Positions 32,121-44,460 are shown, counted from the first letter of the stretch. The stretch: 54,966 nt of DNA from Pleurobrachia bachei (GCA_000695325.1 AVPN01000337.1:5797-60762); one strand, 5' to 3'. Notes: a model not told the origin generated them from the sequence alone. Translations and numbers: made by a program.

Positions 32121-32177
32121 GTATAAAATGAGATGGGTTTTGTTGTTAAACAACAAAAACCATCTCATTTTTTACAA
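32121..32177. other. Long intronic hairpin (copy at 33274-33330)
   Basis: AAAATGAGATGGGTTTTGTTG faces its inverse across a tiny loop (TTAAA), giving a stem of about 24 bp with one bulge just after exon 46. It could fold in the pre-mRNA next to the donor; it could also be a MITE. Confidence 0.75.
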
Positions 32178-32804
32178 AACAACTTGTTTTGAAAATCTCA
32201 AATAACAATTTACCGGGACGAGTGACCATTAGTTGTGTCCTGCTTACCAAAATGTACGGTTCAAATATAGCTCCAACTGGTGTTCCAATTTTGGCGTACT
32301 GCAACGTACAGTGTTTGTACGTGTTGAACATGTGTAGCTGTTAATTCTACACAAGATCTCCTAGCTCTCTAACACTGTGTCTATATATAAAGGAGCAATC
32401 TAGATGGAGAGAGACAGACAGGGATAGACTACGAGAGAGGGAGAGTTTAGCGAGACAGACAGCAAAGAGAGAGATACATCGAGAGGGAGAGAGAGGGAGA
32501 GATACATGGAGTTACATAGAGAGAGAGGGAGAGTTACATAGAGGGAGAGACAGACAGCTGGATGGACTGCGAGGAGGGAGAGACAGACAGGGATTAGATA
32601 GAGGCACACGGGAATAGCTTGTTTTGTTCAAACCTTATTTTCTGTAGGCAGAACCTGGCAAGGAATAGCGTACACGGATAAAAAACAAAGCAATGAAAGT
32701 TAAAAGTTTGAGACAATTTCACAGTTTGGACAGCTAAGAACACAGCGTATAATTATCAAAACTGACATTAAAATAGAAAAGTAACAATATTCTCTATCCC
32801 CCAG

Positions 32805-33508
32805 ATTTATTTGGAATCTCCGCTCATACCAAAGCAGGGTCCATCGCTACACTGACGTGTTTAGTTACCAGTGTCAATAATACTGTGGTTACTTCTGGAA
32901 AATCTCCGGATATACTATGGAGTTACGATCAGGTCTGTAATTAGTGACCAACCGAATCAGGAAATGATGGTCCCTGATTGGCTGATAACCAGTCACGTGA
33001 CATAAATAACGAGTTCTGAGTGGTTGTTTACTTGTTTCGATCAGTTCCTGGTGACGGTGTAGTAACACCCATATCTACCATGGTAACGGAGCAGTAACAC
33101 CCATCTACTTCTCCCCTGCAGGGTGTTTTACTGGGTAACGATAGTGTGGGTTATGGTGTGACTGAGACTACAACGTCACATGATAATGGAACAGTTTCTA
33201 TCACTTCTTTTCTAGAAGTCGGGTTAGTATACAGTCAAGTAGTCAAGATTCGACTTGATTTTGGTGTTATTTTGTATAAAATGAGATGGGTTTTGTTGTT
33301 AAACAACAAAAACCATCTCATTTTTTACAAAACAACTTGTTTTGAAAATCTCAAATAACAATTTACCGGGACGAGTGACCATTAGCTCATTGATTACATA
33401 ATCTACTGATTTTCAGAGTGCAACACACAACAAATGATAGGGTGTACAACTGTTTGGTGAATGGTACCCTGAAAAACTATTCCATCCCCGTTCCTCTCGT
33501 TACTTCTG
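32805..33508 (+). CDS. Giant Ig gene, exons 45-46 (copy 2) and exon 47
   Basis: Exons 32805-32932, 33122-33222 and 33417-33508. Exon 47 (TTNDRVYNCLVNGTL) supplies the Y-x-C strand and accepts phase 2. The cassette phase (1 in, 2 out) lets copy 1 or copy 2 join exon 47, but not both in series. Confidence 0.75.
32944..33051. mobile_element. CAGGAACCGACCGA-type MITE (duplicate)
   Basis: Copy of 31791-31898 made by the tandem duplication; one core difference (CCTGATTGG for CCTAATTGG). Confidence 0.75.
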
Positions 33509-35932
33509 GTAAGATATTCTATTATTATGTTCCTCTTACATAGCTGTAAGATATTGCATTTGTTGAGTAAGGGCTTAGTACACTCCTTACTCAGCAAAAT
33601 TCCTTTGTGTTTGTCGTTTGATCTGAATTCTAAAGCAACCTGCAACAGCTGAGTACCTGCACCTCCTTGTATTATTCATGTCGTACGAGACAGTTTAAAG
33701 TCGCTCTCTCTGACCGCCAGGTCATGCAGATTCCTTTTCTTCACACTGCTTAGTTTTCAGTTTTGACTTTTGGTAGACTAGATGTCATTGAAATTCATGC
33801 GTTGAGTACTAAACCAATGAGTAGCAAATGGAAGAATGCATGTCTTCAACCAGAGATTAACTTCCTCTCTAGCAGTACAGTTTATCTTTTCTTTTACGTT
33901 TTGTCTCCGATCCCACAACAAGTATAATACCTCACGAAGCACGTGTACCGGGCGTTGGTATACTTGATCTTGAGCCAACTTGCATGTGTCTGATCAGTCT
34001 CTTTAATATGTTTGAGTATCTTTTTGCTGAGAGATGCTCCTCCCATCAAATATTTGATCATCTTGCCTTTTCCCACCCATATCGCTGGGAAAAATATCCG
34101 GGCGGCGCTCCCTTCTTTTCTTGTAGCTCCTGGAGCTGCTAGTTCCTTACTCTCCCTTCGTTCCGCATGCATCTCTCTCTATCTGCCTCTATCTCTCTAA
34201 CAGTAGCTCCTTACTCTCTCTAGCTTTCTTCTTTCCTTCAAGATCTCTCTTTTATAGAAGAAAAAATAGGAGCTTTGCTTGTATGCTGACTCTCTCTTTT
34301 CTTTCCCTTTCGCTCTCTTTTCCTCTCCTTCTCGCTCTCTTTTCCTCACCTCCCTCTCTGCATCTCCAGCCCTCCCTCTCTTGCTTTTTGACGCCTCCAC
34401 CACAAACCACGGTGGAGGTTAAAGGAGGGGTGGGTGTTCGAGGCGTACCGTTTACCGAGCTAACGGCTGAACCAATGATCGGTCTTGGTGGATGTCATGT
34501 GGTGTACTAATGACTGGTTAGAATAGAGATCGTTCTTGGAGAGATGGAGAGAACTAAGCGTTCAAGAACTGGGAGAGATGGAGAGAGAGGGAGCTGAGCA
34601 TTCAAGAATTGGGAGGGAGGGAGAGAGCAAAGCGTTCAAGAACTGAGAGAATGGGAGATAGAGAAAGGGAGGGAGGGAGAGAGCTAAGCGTTCTTATCTT
34701 CAAAAACTGGGAAAAAGGCAGATAGAGAGAGGGAGAGATAGATAGGGAGAGATAGAAAGGGAGAGCTGAGCGTTCAAGAACTGGGAGAGATGGAGGGAGA
34801 GGGAGGGAGGGGGAGAGCTAAGCGTTGGAGAGATGGGTGAGAGAGAGAGAAGCACGAGGTGAGTCTACAAGACAGCTCGGTCCTTGAGCTTTGTTTTAGT
34901 GCCGTGAAAAACACCTCTTGATTTTCTTGTGTGTCATCCTGAATCTTTTAATAGCTTCACTTCTCAGAGTTTTAGATAGCACGTCTCAAACCATGTCGTT
35001 AACTGGGGAAAGAAATTAATTTATTGAAGACTAGATGTGCCCATGTGTTAATCGTCTAGTGAGAGATCACCTCACAATCTTGCTAGAGCCATTTACTATG
35101 TGGCTCAAAACCAATTCTATATAATTAGCCTGATCTCCTGTCTCAATGAGACTCAGTGAGACTCTGATCATGTGTGCAAGTCTTTGAATATATTTATTAG
35201 AAGCAAGTCTTTGAATATTGATTAAAAGTACTGCATGTTTCATGTTTGGGTCTAAAGCCGTACAATAGACTACTTTCCCACTGCTATTATAATAGCTTCT
35301 TTTATTTTTCCGCTTGATACAAAATCTTTGTGTGGCCATGGCCCGCACTGCGCTCTGTGAGGGAACAATCTGTGAGAACAATCGTTTCACTACATTAATA
35401 GATCATCAGCTTGAGAGTTCGGCCGGTAGATCAACATAAATTGTGGCATTTAGTCATTTGTTTTACATATTCTTGTCTTCAACCTATAATAACTCTCGGT
35501 GCCTACCCCCATTATCCCTCTCCTAATTCTCGGTGCATATAATACCCATGATATTCCCCCCTCGTTCATTGCGTTATTCCTTATAGCAGCTCCCATCCAC
35601 AATACATTCCCCTTGTTTAGGATGAGCCATGAACATGATCCTGTCCCTTGCTCAACCCTGTCTCAGGGTTTGAAACAAGGGCATGATCCAGGATCCTGGT
35701 CCTGTGTCCCCCACCTGTATCCTTTATAAGAGCTTTGCCATGCTGTGTTTTGCTAACTGATTCTGCACTTTTTGCGTGGTGCACTTTTTGCGTGGTGATA
35801 ATATACTCCTGTCTGGCAGTTCGACCCATTCGTTCATGCGCTAGAATTAAATGGGTCTGACGCTAGACAGGATATAAATATTCCTGATATTCAAACTATT
35901 AAATTTCAGTAACTATCATCACATCATTTCAG
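33509..35932. other. Large repeat-rich intron (2.4 kb)
   Basis: The largest exon-free stretch. It holds a pyrimidine-rich section (34150-34400), a GA-rich minisatellite (34540-34860) and a region of unknown origin (34900-35850) with an inverted pair CCTGTCTGGCAG / CTAGACAGG near 35810 and 35870. Short ORFs on both strands have no recognisable domain. Probably composite transposon remains. Confidence 0.6.
34540..34860. repeat. GA-rich minisatellite
   Basis: Degenerate units of about 60 bases containing GCGTTCAAGAACTGGGAGAGA and GGGAGGGAGAGAGCTAA, at least five copies. Confidence 0.8.
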
Positions 35933-36287
35933 GTATAACGACAACAAGTGTAGAAGTCCAATCAGGGGCCACGGGGACCCTAACATGCTCCCTAACTGAC
36001 GTATCCACCGAAGTAGTTATCACCTGGTCAGACTCCGGAGGTAATAATAATAATAATAAGTTATGACATCAATGTCATCTCATATATTTTCTCAACTTTC
36101 TCTACCCTATTCAATTTCACAGGTACAGCTGTTACAAGTAGTGTTAGTCCTGTAGCATATGATGCCTCAGCTCAGACTCAAGGGTCACAGTTAGTGGTGG
36201 CGGGGTCCGAGGATGAGGTTTACACGTGTACTGTGACCTATAATGGGGCTGAGGTGGGCTCAGCTACTGCTAATTATGGGGTTTACG
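35933..36287 (+). CDS. Giant Ig gene, exons 48-49: one Ig domain
   Basis: Exons 35933-36040 (VEVQSGATGTLTCSLTDV, VITWSDSGG) and 36123-36287 (LVVAGSEDEVYTCTVTYNG), phase 1 throughout. Start of a run of Ig domains of similar type (T-x-T-C, ITW, YTC, ending VY). Confidence 0.8.
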
Positions 36288-36318
36288 GTGAGTGGGAGAG
36301 TTAATTAGTTAATTAATA

Positions 36319-36494
36319 TACAGTCGGACCCCGATTTACCGGGATGCTCGGGGGAAAGGGTTTTGCCCGGTAAATCGGGGTGCCCGGTATATCGGGGTGA
36401 TATACCGTTAATTTCTTAAATCGGGAGAAGGTTTTCCTCCCGGTAAATCGGGGTTCCGGTAAATCGGGGCCCGGTAAATCGGGGTCCGACTGTA
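36319..36494. mobile_element. Pogo-like MITE, near-intact
   Basis: TACAGTCGGACCCCGATTTA at the left, GGGGTCCGACTGTA at the right, flanked by TA, with a GGGGGAAAGGG core and repeated CCGGTAAATCGGGG units. Confidence 0.85.
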
Positions 36495-36524
36495 GTAATG
36501 TTCAAAGTTAATTAGCAAGGTTAA

Positions 36525-37039
36525 ATTTCAAGGGGGGGTGGTCATGTTAATGTTAATGTTTCATGAAAAATTTTAAAATGATAATATTAACATAATTAAC
36601 ATTATTAACATTTATTAACAAAATAAGAAAACCTATAGTAATCAGCCCGGTGAAGTAATTGAATGTTGTTCTATATTTTATACAACTGTACAACTATTTT
36701 CTGCACAGTTTGGTGGTCCAGCATACAAGTTTGTTGGCTCAAAATCAATGATTTTGGACAATTTCCAAAAATTTAAATTTTTTCATCGATTTAAATGTTT
36801 TTGATCGATAATCGCCTATTTGGACGAAAGAAGGTGATGTAAATAGTGAATTTGTGATAGAAACACCTAAATACACCTAAAACACGTAAAATATGTAGCT
36901 ATAAATCGACTGAAAACACCTAAAACACAACTTTTGTTAATTTTGTTAATTTTGTTAATCGTGTTAATGTTTCACCAAGGGTCCTTTGTTAATTAACAAA
37001 ACATTAACATAATTAACATGACCACCCCCCCATTTCAAG
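36525..37039. mobile_element. hAT-like MITE with 8-bp target duplication
   Basis: Inverted ends GGGGGGTGGTCATGTTAATG (36533) and CATGACCACCCCCC (to 37031), flanked on both sides by ATTTCAAG. An 8-base target duplication is the hallmark of hAT elements. The AT-rich interior has no coding capacity. Confidence 0.8.
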
Positions 37040-37204
37040 AAATCAAGTTAATTAGTTAGCAAGGTTAAATTTCCAAGTAGTCACCCGTTATTAATATTTT
37101 GTTATTGGCATCCTTTCAAAAGCTAGAAGATCTTCATTGTTGATCTACTAATACCAGTTAATTAATTAGTTATTTAACCCAACTTAATCCCACCATGCCA
37201 TCAG

Positions 37205-38390
<1,186 letters not shown>

Positions 38391-38508
38391 GTAGGTACAC
38401 ATCTTGTCTTATAGCTAACATATGTGTTTGCAGACAGTCGTCCCTAAACACCCCTAAATGCAGTATACACCCCCCTCCCCTCTCTCTAAAACCCTCCCTC
38501 CTTTTCAG

Positions 38509-39018
38509 GTGTAAGTGTTACGAGTGTAGAGATTAATCCAGCGACCACGACCACAGCAACAATAACGTGTTCCCTTGACACACTGGGTGCAGATGCCACT
38601 ATTAAGTGGTACAAGGATTCAACGGAAATGACAGGTTAGGACAGAATCAGGAGATACTGGTCCCTGATTGGCTGATAACTAGTCACGTGAAATAAATACA
38701 GAGTTCTGATTGGTTATTTACTTGTGTTGGTCTGTTCGAGAGATTTTTGTGCCCCCCCCCGCCCCCAGTCCCCCCAAAAACAAATTTAGTTCACAAAAAA
38801 CCTCGATATTATTCAGGTTATACACCACCCCAGTCCCCCACAAACGAATTAAGTTCACAATATAAACCTCTAATCTCTTTATTCAGGTTATACACCCGGA
38901 ACTTGGAGCGCCAATGCCAAAAAGTCAACCCTCACTGTTTCTAACCCCGCTTCGGATGCTACGTACTATTGTTACGTAGAAGGGGTCAATGTCAAATCTG
39001 GGACCATCGGTGTTTATG
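38509..39018 (+). CDS. Giant Ig gene, exons 52-53 (copy 1): one Ig domain
   Basis: Exons 38509-38634 (VEINPATTTTATITCSLD, ATIKWYKDS) and 38887-39018 (LTVSNPASDATYYCYVEG). Phase 1. A false acceptor with the first bases of exon 53 lies at 38817. Confidence 0.8.
38635..38736. mobile_element. CAGGAACCGACCGA-type MITE, diverged
   Basis: Conserved middle (CTGATTGGCTGATAACTAGTCACGTGA); the ends are degraded. Confidence 0.65.
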
Positions 39019-39292
39019 GTAATTTAAATAATTATTTAATTAATTAAATACGTAGAAAATAAACAAAATAATATGTTAATTAAAACACGGTATATTGTTG
39101 TTAATTAGTTAGTTAATTGACTAAGTATTATTTCAAGAAATCAAGTTAATTAATTAGCTAGGTTACATTTTCAAGTAGTCACCTGTTATCAATATTTCGT
39201 TATTGACAGAGATCCTGATCTAGTAAATCTTCTTTGTTGATCTACTAATACCAGTTAATCAATTAATTAATTAACCTAATTAACCATTGCAG

Positions 39293-39590
39293 ATATAAGT
39301 ATACCAACCGGGTCTCCTGCCATTATCATGATGGCCCATGATGGCAGTGACAAGGTATTTACCTGTAAGGTGACCGGTCTAGCAGCAGAAGCAGTGCTAA
39401 CATGGGAGGAACAACGACCGCTACCATCGTGATGACAGGAAAGATCACCCAATGGGTTAACAATCGCAGAAACGGAATTCTTGAATGGAGACCAGGTGAG
39501 TCTATCTGTTTGTTTGTGGGTCTGTCTGTTTGTTTGTTTGTGGGTCTGTCTGTATGTTTATGGTTCTGTCTGTCTATATGTCTGTCTATA

Positions 39591-39643
<53 letters not shown>

Positions 39644-39805
39644 GATTCTAACCTGATGCTATTCCACAGTCCTCCACTTTCACGCTATCGACCGCATCGG
39701 GCGGGCTATCCAAAACACTGGGCAGAACAATAAACTGTAAAGTTAAATCTGGCGCAGAACCATCTTCAGCTCAAGGATCAAAACAGTACAAATTTTACGT
39801 ATATG
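39293..39805 (+). CDS. Giant Ig gene, exons 50-51 (copy 2), broken by a complemented block
   Basis: Exons 39293-39495 and 39670-39805. Reads TGSPAIIMMAHDGSDKVFTC, then TGA TGA inside 39412-39450. Those 39 bases are the exact non-reversed complement of 37328-37366 in copy 1; both flanks match the paralog in normal orientation. If complemented the exon is open and keeps phase 0 at its donor. Confidence 0.75.
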
Positions 39806-39973
39806 GTAGGTACACATCTTGTCTTTGAAGACAGTCGTCCCTAAACACCCCTAAACAGTAAAAACCCCCTCCTCTCCTTCTCTTATAAACACCCCCTCTC
39901 TCTAAAACACCCACCACCTCTCTCTAAAACACCCCCTCCTGATCCCTCTCTAAAACACCCCTCCCCTTTTCAG

Positions 39974-40454
39974 GTGTAAGTGTCACGAGTGTAGAGATTA
40001 ACCCAGCGACCACTACCACAGCAACAATAACGTGTTCCCTTGACACGCTGGGTGCAGAAGCCACTATTAAGTGGTACCAGGATTCAACCGAGATGACAGG
40101 TTAGGGCAGACAAGATGAGGGTGATTGATCAGGAATCGACTGAATCAGGAAATACTGGTCATTGATTGGCTGATAACTAGTCACGTGACCTAAATAAAGA
40201 GTTCTGATTGACTGTTTACGTGTGCCGGTCGGTTCCTGTTATTTTTTGTGCCCCCAGTCCCCCAAAAACAAATTAAGTTCACAATATAATACCTCTAGTC
40301 TCTACTATTATATAATACTCAGGTTATACACCCGGAACTTGGAGCGCCAATGCCAAAAGCTCAACCCTCACTGTTTCCAACCCTACTTCTGATGCCACGT
40401 ACTATTGTAACGTTGAGGGGGTCAATGTCAAATCTGGGACCATTGGGGTTTACG
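39974..40454 (+). CDS. Giant Ig gene, exons 52-53 (copy 2)
   Basis: Exons 39974-40099 and 40323-40454; a close paralog of 38509-39018 with few amino acid changes (ATIKWYQDS, YYCNVEG). A MITE (40130-40238) lies between them. Phase 1 in and out, so both copies of exons 50-53 can be used in series. Confidence 0.8.
40130..40238. mobile_element. CAGGAACCGACCGA-type MITE
   Basis: CAGGAATCGACTGAATCAGG at the left, CCGGTCGGTTCCTG at the right, GTCACGTGAC in the middle. Confidence 0.8.
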
Positions 40455-40564
40455 GTAATCAAAATTAATTATTTAATTAATTAAACACGTAGAAAATTGA
40501 ATAAAATATATTAATTAAACACTTAGAGAGACATTGTTGTAGATTTGTAACGTTTTTGTTTTTT

Positions 40565-40715
40565 TATTTGTAACAACTAATATTAAATATCCATGGTAAC
40601 GAGTTAACATATTGGTTACCATGGTAACTACATAATGTTCGTTAACATATATTGGTTACCATCGTAACTACATAATGTTCGTTAACATATATTGGTTACC
40701 ATGGTAACTAATAAT
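40565..40715. repeat. About 44-bp tandem repeat with GGTTACCATGGTAAC palindromes
   Basis: Three to four units (TTAACATATATTGGTTACC, then ATGGTAACTACATAATGTTCG) in the intron before 40752. Each carries a CCATGG-centred palindrome like an RFX site. Confidence 0.8.
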
Positions 40716-40751
40716 TTCAGGGTGTGTACCATTGACCCCCCCCCCCTGCAG

Positions 40752-41306
40752 ATATGTCTGCGACCAGTATGGAAGTCATCACGGGCAGTAGCATCACCAC
40801 GACTTGCACGGTTAGCGGGATATCCCAGTCTGGAACTATCACCTGGTTTAAATCGGACGGTTCAGATGCTGCTCACGGAGCAAACGGAATAAAAGATTTG
40901 GGTTTCACTAGTGGAGGACAGAAATCTACATTGCAGTATGATAGTGTTGAAGGAGGTACGTTAATCTGAAAAGCTCAGGAACCGACCGAATGACCTGAAA
41001 TACTGGTCCCTGATTGGCTGATAACCAGTCACGTGACCTAAGGTTGCGTTATTTACTTGTTTCGGTAAAAAAGTCACGATATGAAAAGAGTCTGACAGGA
41101 GAGACACGAAACATGACACAAGATACAATTTTATACTTTTGAAATGTGCATTTATTTGATCCGTTTCTTAAATTGTTAATTGAGGTATGTACACAGAAAT
41201 ATAAACCTACAAATCTCCACAGATAAGACGTTGACCTGTAAATTCCAATCTGGATCGGAATCAGCCTCAGAACAAGGGTCGGTTGAACTCCAGATTCTAT
41301 CTTATG
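40752..41306 (+). CDS. Giant Ig gene, exons 54-55 (copy 1): one Ig domain
   Basis: Exons 40752-40955 (VITGSSITTTCTVSGISQSG, ITWFKSDGS) and 41223-41306 (KTLTCKFQSGSESASEQ). Phase 1 throughout. A MITE lacking its right end (40976-41067) is in the intron. Confidence 0.78.
40976..41067. mobile_element. CAGGAACCGACCGA-type MITE, right end missing
   Basis: A good left end and GTCACGTGACC core; after TTTACTTGTTTCGGT the sequence diverges. Confidence 0.75.
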
Positions 41307-41589
41307 GTAAGATATATTTCTAAATTGAATTATATTTTTAATTCTTATTCTAATTCTAAATGGACCCAATCCCTCCCACGATTTACTCCCATATTAACAA
41401 ATGACTACAAATGTTTCCTGTGAATATGGGGCTTGTCACCCACAAATTGCGTAATTACAGTACTTGACTCTTACATCACAGTCATCCTGTAATAAAGATT
41501 GTAAACATCATGATAGCAAATACAAAAAACAAAATATTATTAAGTACAAAAAAGCAACATAACCGCAGAAACAAATAAAGAAGTGATTA

Positions 41590-42160
41590 CAAACTGTAAT
41601 ACAAAGTTTGTATCTGCTCCTTTATCAAAACAAAAATTCCTCAACTTTAAAGTTATGCCAAAACCTATTAATACAGGCTGGCCTAATATTCAAAAAACTA
41701 TTTATCACTCTTCTAACTTTATTTACTTTAAAATTCTGTTTAATAAGCTTAGCAATGAACAATTTAGAATCAGCTAGGAAATATTCTAGTTTAGATGAAG
41801 ATTTAGCAATTCGATATAGTTCTCCAATAATTAGGTTAGAACTCTGTTTCTCAGGAATATTTGATTTAATGTTAGGAAAAGATATTACTTTGAATGGGAA
41901 ATACCTTCTCTTATCATACAAGTGCCATTCAAACTTATCTTCTATAATTTTAACGTCTAAGTCTAAGAATGATGAGCTAGTTTCACTAGCGTTAGTAGGT
42001 AATACTTGTAGACACTCAGGATAAATACTGTCAGTTAGTGTATTACACAGTGGTTTGTCAGTGTCTGGTGTAAACAAGTCATCTATATATCTTTTACAAT
42101 ATTTCAAAAATTTCACGTCCACATCTTCATTTTCTAAGTTATCCATAACAAACTTTTTGT
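41590..42160 (-). mobile_element. Reverse transcriptase fragment, Penelope-like
   Basis: On the minus strand, 42146 to 41625 is open and holds KYCKRYIDDLFTPDTDKPL (YxDD catalytic box), SSSFLDLDVKIIEDKFEW and SNLIIGELYRIAKSSSKLEY. The FLDLDV after the active site and the S-N-x-x-x-x-E-x-x-R-I thumb resemble Penelope-like or related bacterial-type RTs; the family is inferred. Only the palm end and thumb are present and no endonuclease is seen. It sits exactly at the junction of the duplicated exon 54-55 region. Confidence 0.7.
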
Positions 42161-42161
42161 A

Positions 42162-42610
42162 GTGGAGGACAGAAATCTACATTGCAGTATGATAGTGTTG
42201 AAGGAGGTAGGTTAATCTGAAAAGCTCAGGAACCGACCGAATCAGCTGAAATACTGGTCCCTGATTGGCTGTTAACTAGTCACGTGACCTAAAGAACGAG
42301 TTTTGGTTGGTTGTTTACTTGTTTCGGTCGGTTCCTGCTGAAAAGAGTCACGAAACTCAGCTCGAAACTGAAGATACAATTTTATACTTTTGAAATGTGC
42401 AATTATTTGATCTGTTTCTTATTGTTATTTGGGGTACAAAAAAATATTAACCTCAACTCTCTACAGATAAGACGTTTCTTATTGTTATTAATGCACCTAG
42501 GTGTAAAAATATAAATCTCCATACAGATAAGACGTTGACCTGTCAATTCCAGTCTGGAGCAGAATCAGCCTCAGAACAAGGGTCGGTTGAACTCCAGATT
42601 CTATCTTATG
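42162..42610 (+). CDS. Giant Ig gene, partial exon 54 and exon 55 (copy 2)
   Basis: 42162-42206 repeats only the last 45 bases of exon 54 (no acceptor, so not usable), followed by the intron MITE and by exon 55 at 42527-42610 (KTLTCQFQSGAESASEQ). Exon 55 copy 2 could be used as an extra phase 1 exon or as an alternative to 41223-41306. A false acceptor copy lies at 42467. Confidence 0.6.
42227..42337. mobile_element. CAGGAACCGACCGA-type MITE, best copy
   Basis: 111 bases from CAGGAACCGACCGAATCAG to TTTCGGTCGGTTCCTG with inverted ends of about 15 bases; the core is AGTCACGTGACC. Good reference for the family. Confidence 0.85.
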
Positions 42611-42756
42611 GTAAGATATATTTCTAAATTAAATTATATTTCTAAATTAAATGGCGCCAGCCCCTCCCACGATTTATTTCCATTCACTCCCATATTTACC
42701 GTTAATCGTTATTTACCTAGTGCCATTAACTTATTTACGCCCCCTCCCCTATACAG

Positions 42757-43191
42757 AACTTGAGACAATACCTGCCTTTGCCCAAACAAACCGACCTCAA
42801 GGGCTCAGGGTGTCTCTAACGTGTGTGGTAAAGGACTATGAGTATGGTCTGGAGGCAGGAAACATGCCTGTGCTAACTTGGAGCCCTGCTGTGTCCGGGT
42901 AAGTAATAGAAGTTGTTGTTATTAATTTGAAGTTAATTAATTGAAATTAATTAGTTATTAATCAAATTAGTTATTGATCATATCAATTATTAATCAAAAA
43001 TCTATTGAATTTATTTGTTAATTCCCACAGATCAAGTACAGCTAACGGGGGTGCCGGAACGACAACCAATTCAGTTTATAGCTTTGATGTTGCGGGGGTG
43101 ACTGATAAAACAGTTTTTACAGTGACTTACAAGTCATACAAGTACCCTACCTCCGAGACGGGAAGTGCATCTATAACACTGGACACATATG
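42757..43191 (+). CDS. Giant Ig gene, exons 56-57: one Ig domain
   Basis: Exons 42757-42898 (GLRVSLTCVVKDYEYGLEAG, VLTWSPAVSG) and 43031-43191 (VYSFDVAGVTDKTVFTVTYK). The join is phase 2. The second Ig cysteine is replaced by valine (FTVTY), an atypical domain. Confidence 0.75.
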
Positions 43192-43349
43192 GTGAGAAGG
43201 AGAGAGAGAGAGAGAGAGAGACATAGACAGAGAGAGAGACAGATCAGTGACAGAGACAGAGACTACCGAAAGACAGAGACAGAGGTTATATTATCCCCTC
43301 CCTCTCTTGTTTGTTTTATTCTAACCCCCCCCCTTCTCTCATCCCTCAG

Positions 43350-43625
43350 ATATCACACTTCAAGGTGTAGAGGTAAAATCAGGAACCCCCGCAACCCTCA
43401 CCTGCACCGTCTCAAACCTCGAAAGTGACGTCACGATCACCTGGGAGAAGGACAGCGTTGTCATGGAATCTGGAGCTAGTGGTGTTACCATGACAACGGA
43501 TATTAAACAAAGCGGGGGATCTCAGCAGAGTGTTCTGGTTGTGGACGCACCAGTTACTGATGCGGTGTATACTTGTAAAGTGGTCGAGGGTAGTGGATAT
43601 ATGACTGCTGATGTTAACGTTTATG
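43350..43625 (+). CDS. Giant Ig gene, exon 58: Ig domain in one exon
   Basis: VEVKSGTPATLTCTVSNL, VTITWEKDSV and TDAVYTCKVVEG in a single 276-base exon, phase 1 at both ends, a classic symmetrical domain exon. Confidence 0.82.
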
Positions 43626-43880
43626 GTAGGTTGTTTGTTGCTTTGTTTGTTTGTTAGTTTGTTTCTTGTCTAGGCTTCAAGTGAATAAGTGTGTATGAGA
43701 AGGTTAGAGTGATTGACGTTTTAGATATTTTCCTTGAGTAGCTCGGAATAACTGATAGCCATTCTATTGATAGAACAGGAAATAATAATTCTTGAATCAT
43801 TCGTACCAGCTATTCTAAAAAGATAGAATTGTCGAACACTTACTTCCCATGAAAATAAAAATCCCCCTCCCCCTCTCCAG

Positions 43881-44135
43881 ATGTAACGGTATCTGACTTC
43901 GAAGTGGTATCGGGATCCACCATCTCCCTAACTTGTGACGTCACGGATCACTCCGGTGGTATGAAGATAACATGGAAAGACAGCTCCGGTACCCAGCTCG
44001 GTACTAACACTGCTCAGCCGAGTCTGGTAACCGTGGTAACGCCCAGTGGTAGTGGAACTTACACGTGCGAGACTGAGAGCACGTGGAAAAGTAGTAGTCC
44101 TGTGTGTTCTACTACAGCTAATGTGTACACTTATA
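43881..44135 (+). CDS. Giant Ig gene, exon 59: Ig domain in one exon
   Basis: EVVSGSTISLTCDVTDHSGG, KITWKDSSG and SGTYTCETES; phase 1 at both ends. An extra cysteine follows (SSSPVCSTTANVYTY). Confidence 0.82.
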
Positions 44136-44460
44136 GTAAGTTGGGAGTTAGTTATTGGTAGCTACTAGCTTCAATCTCAATCAGTAATAAGGAGTTAATT
44201 GGATTGTTATTTATTGGTCGAGCTTCAGTCTTGCTTCCTCCAAATGGTATACTGTAACTCACTTCCATTCCCTAATATTCTCTAAAACACTCTAACACAC
44301 TTCCTCTAGTCTCTAACACCCAATTCCCTCCTATGCCTCTATGCTTTAACACCCTCTAACACCTCCCCTTCCCGCAGCGATGTCAAGTTCCTTAATTCTC
44401 TAACACCCTTTCCTCATATCTAGTCTTCCTTCCCCAGCCTCTAACACCCTCCTCCTCCAG

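Larger units (their letters stand above)
31083..33386 (+). repeat. Tandem duplication of about 1.15 kb (exons 45-46)
   Basis: 31083-32234 matches 32235-33386 with very few differences. The junction (ACCATTAG followed by TTGTGTCC) lies before exon 47, which is therefore present only once. Confidence 0.88.

Noticed and set aside
31247-32609. Minus-strand Leu/Ser-rich ORFs (69 residues, two copies)
   Set aside because: Low-complexity translation of GAGA/GACA repeats.
33778-34403. Short ORFs on both strands around 33.8-34.4 kb
   Set aside because: Pyrimidine/purine-rich tract with low-complexity products; no splice structure linking them to the Ig gene.
35067-35390. 107-residue minus-strand ORF in the large intron
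   Set aside because: No recognisable motif and no copy elsewhere in the window; it lies in repeat-derived sequence.
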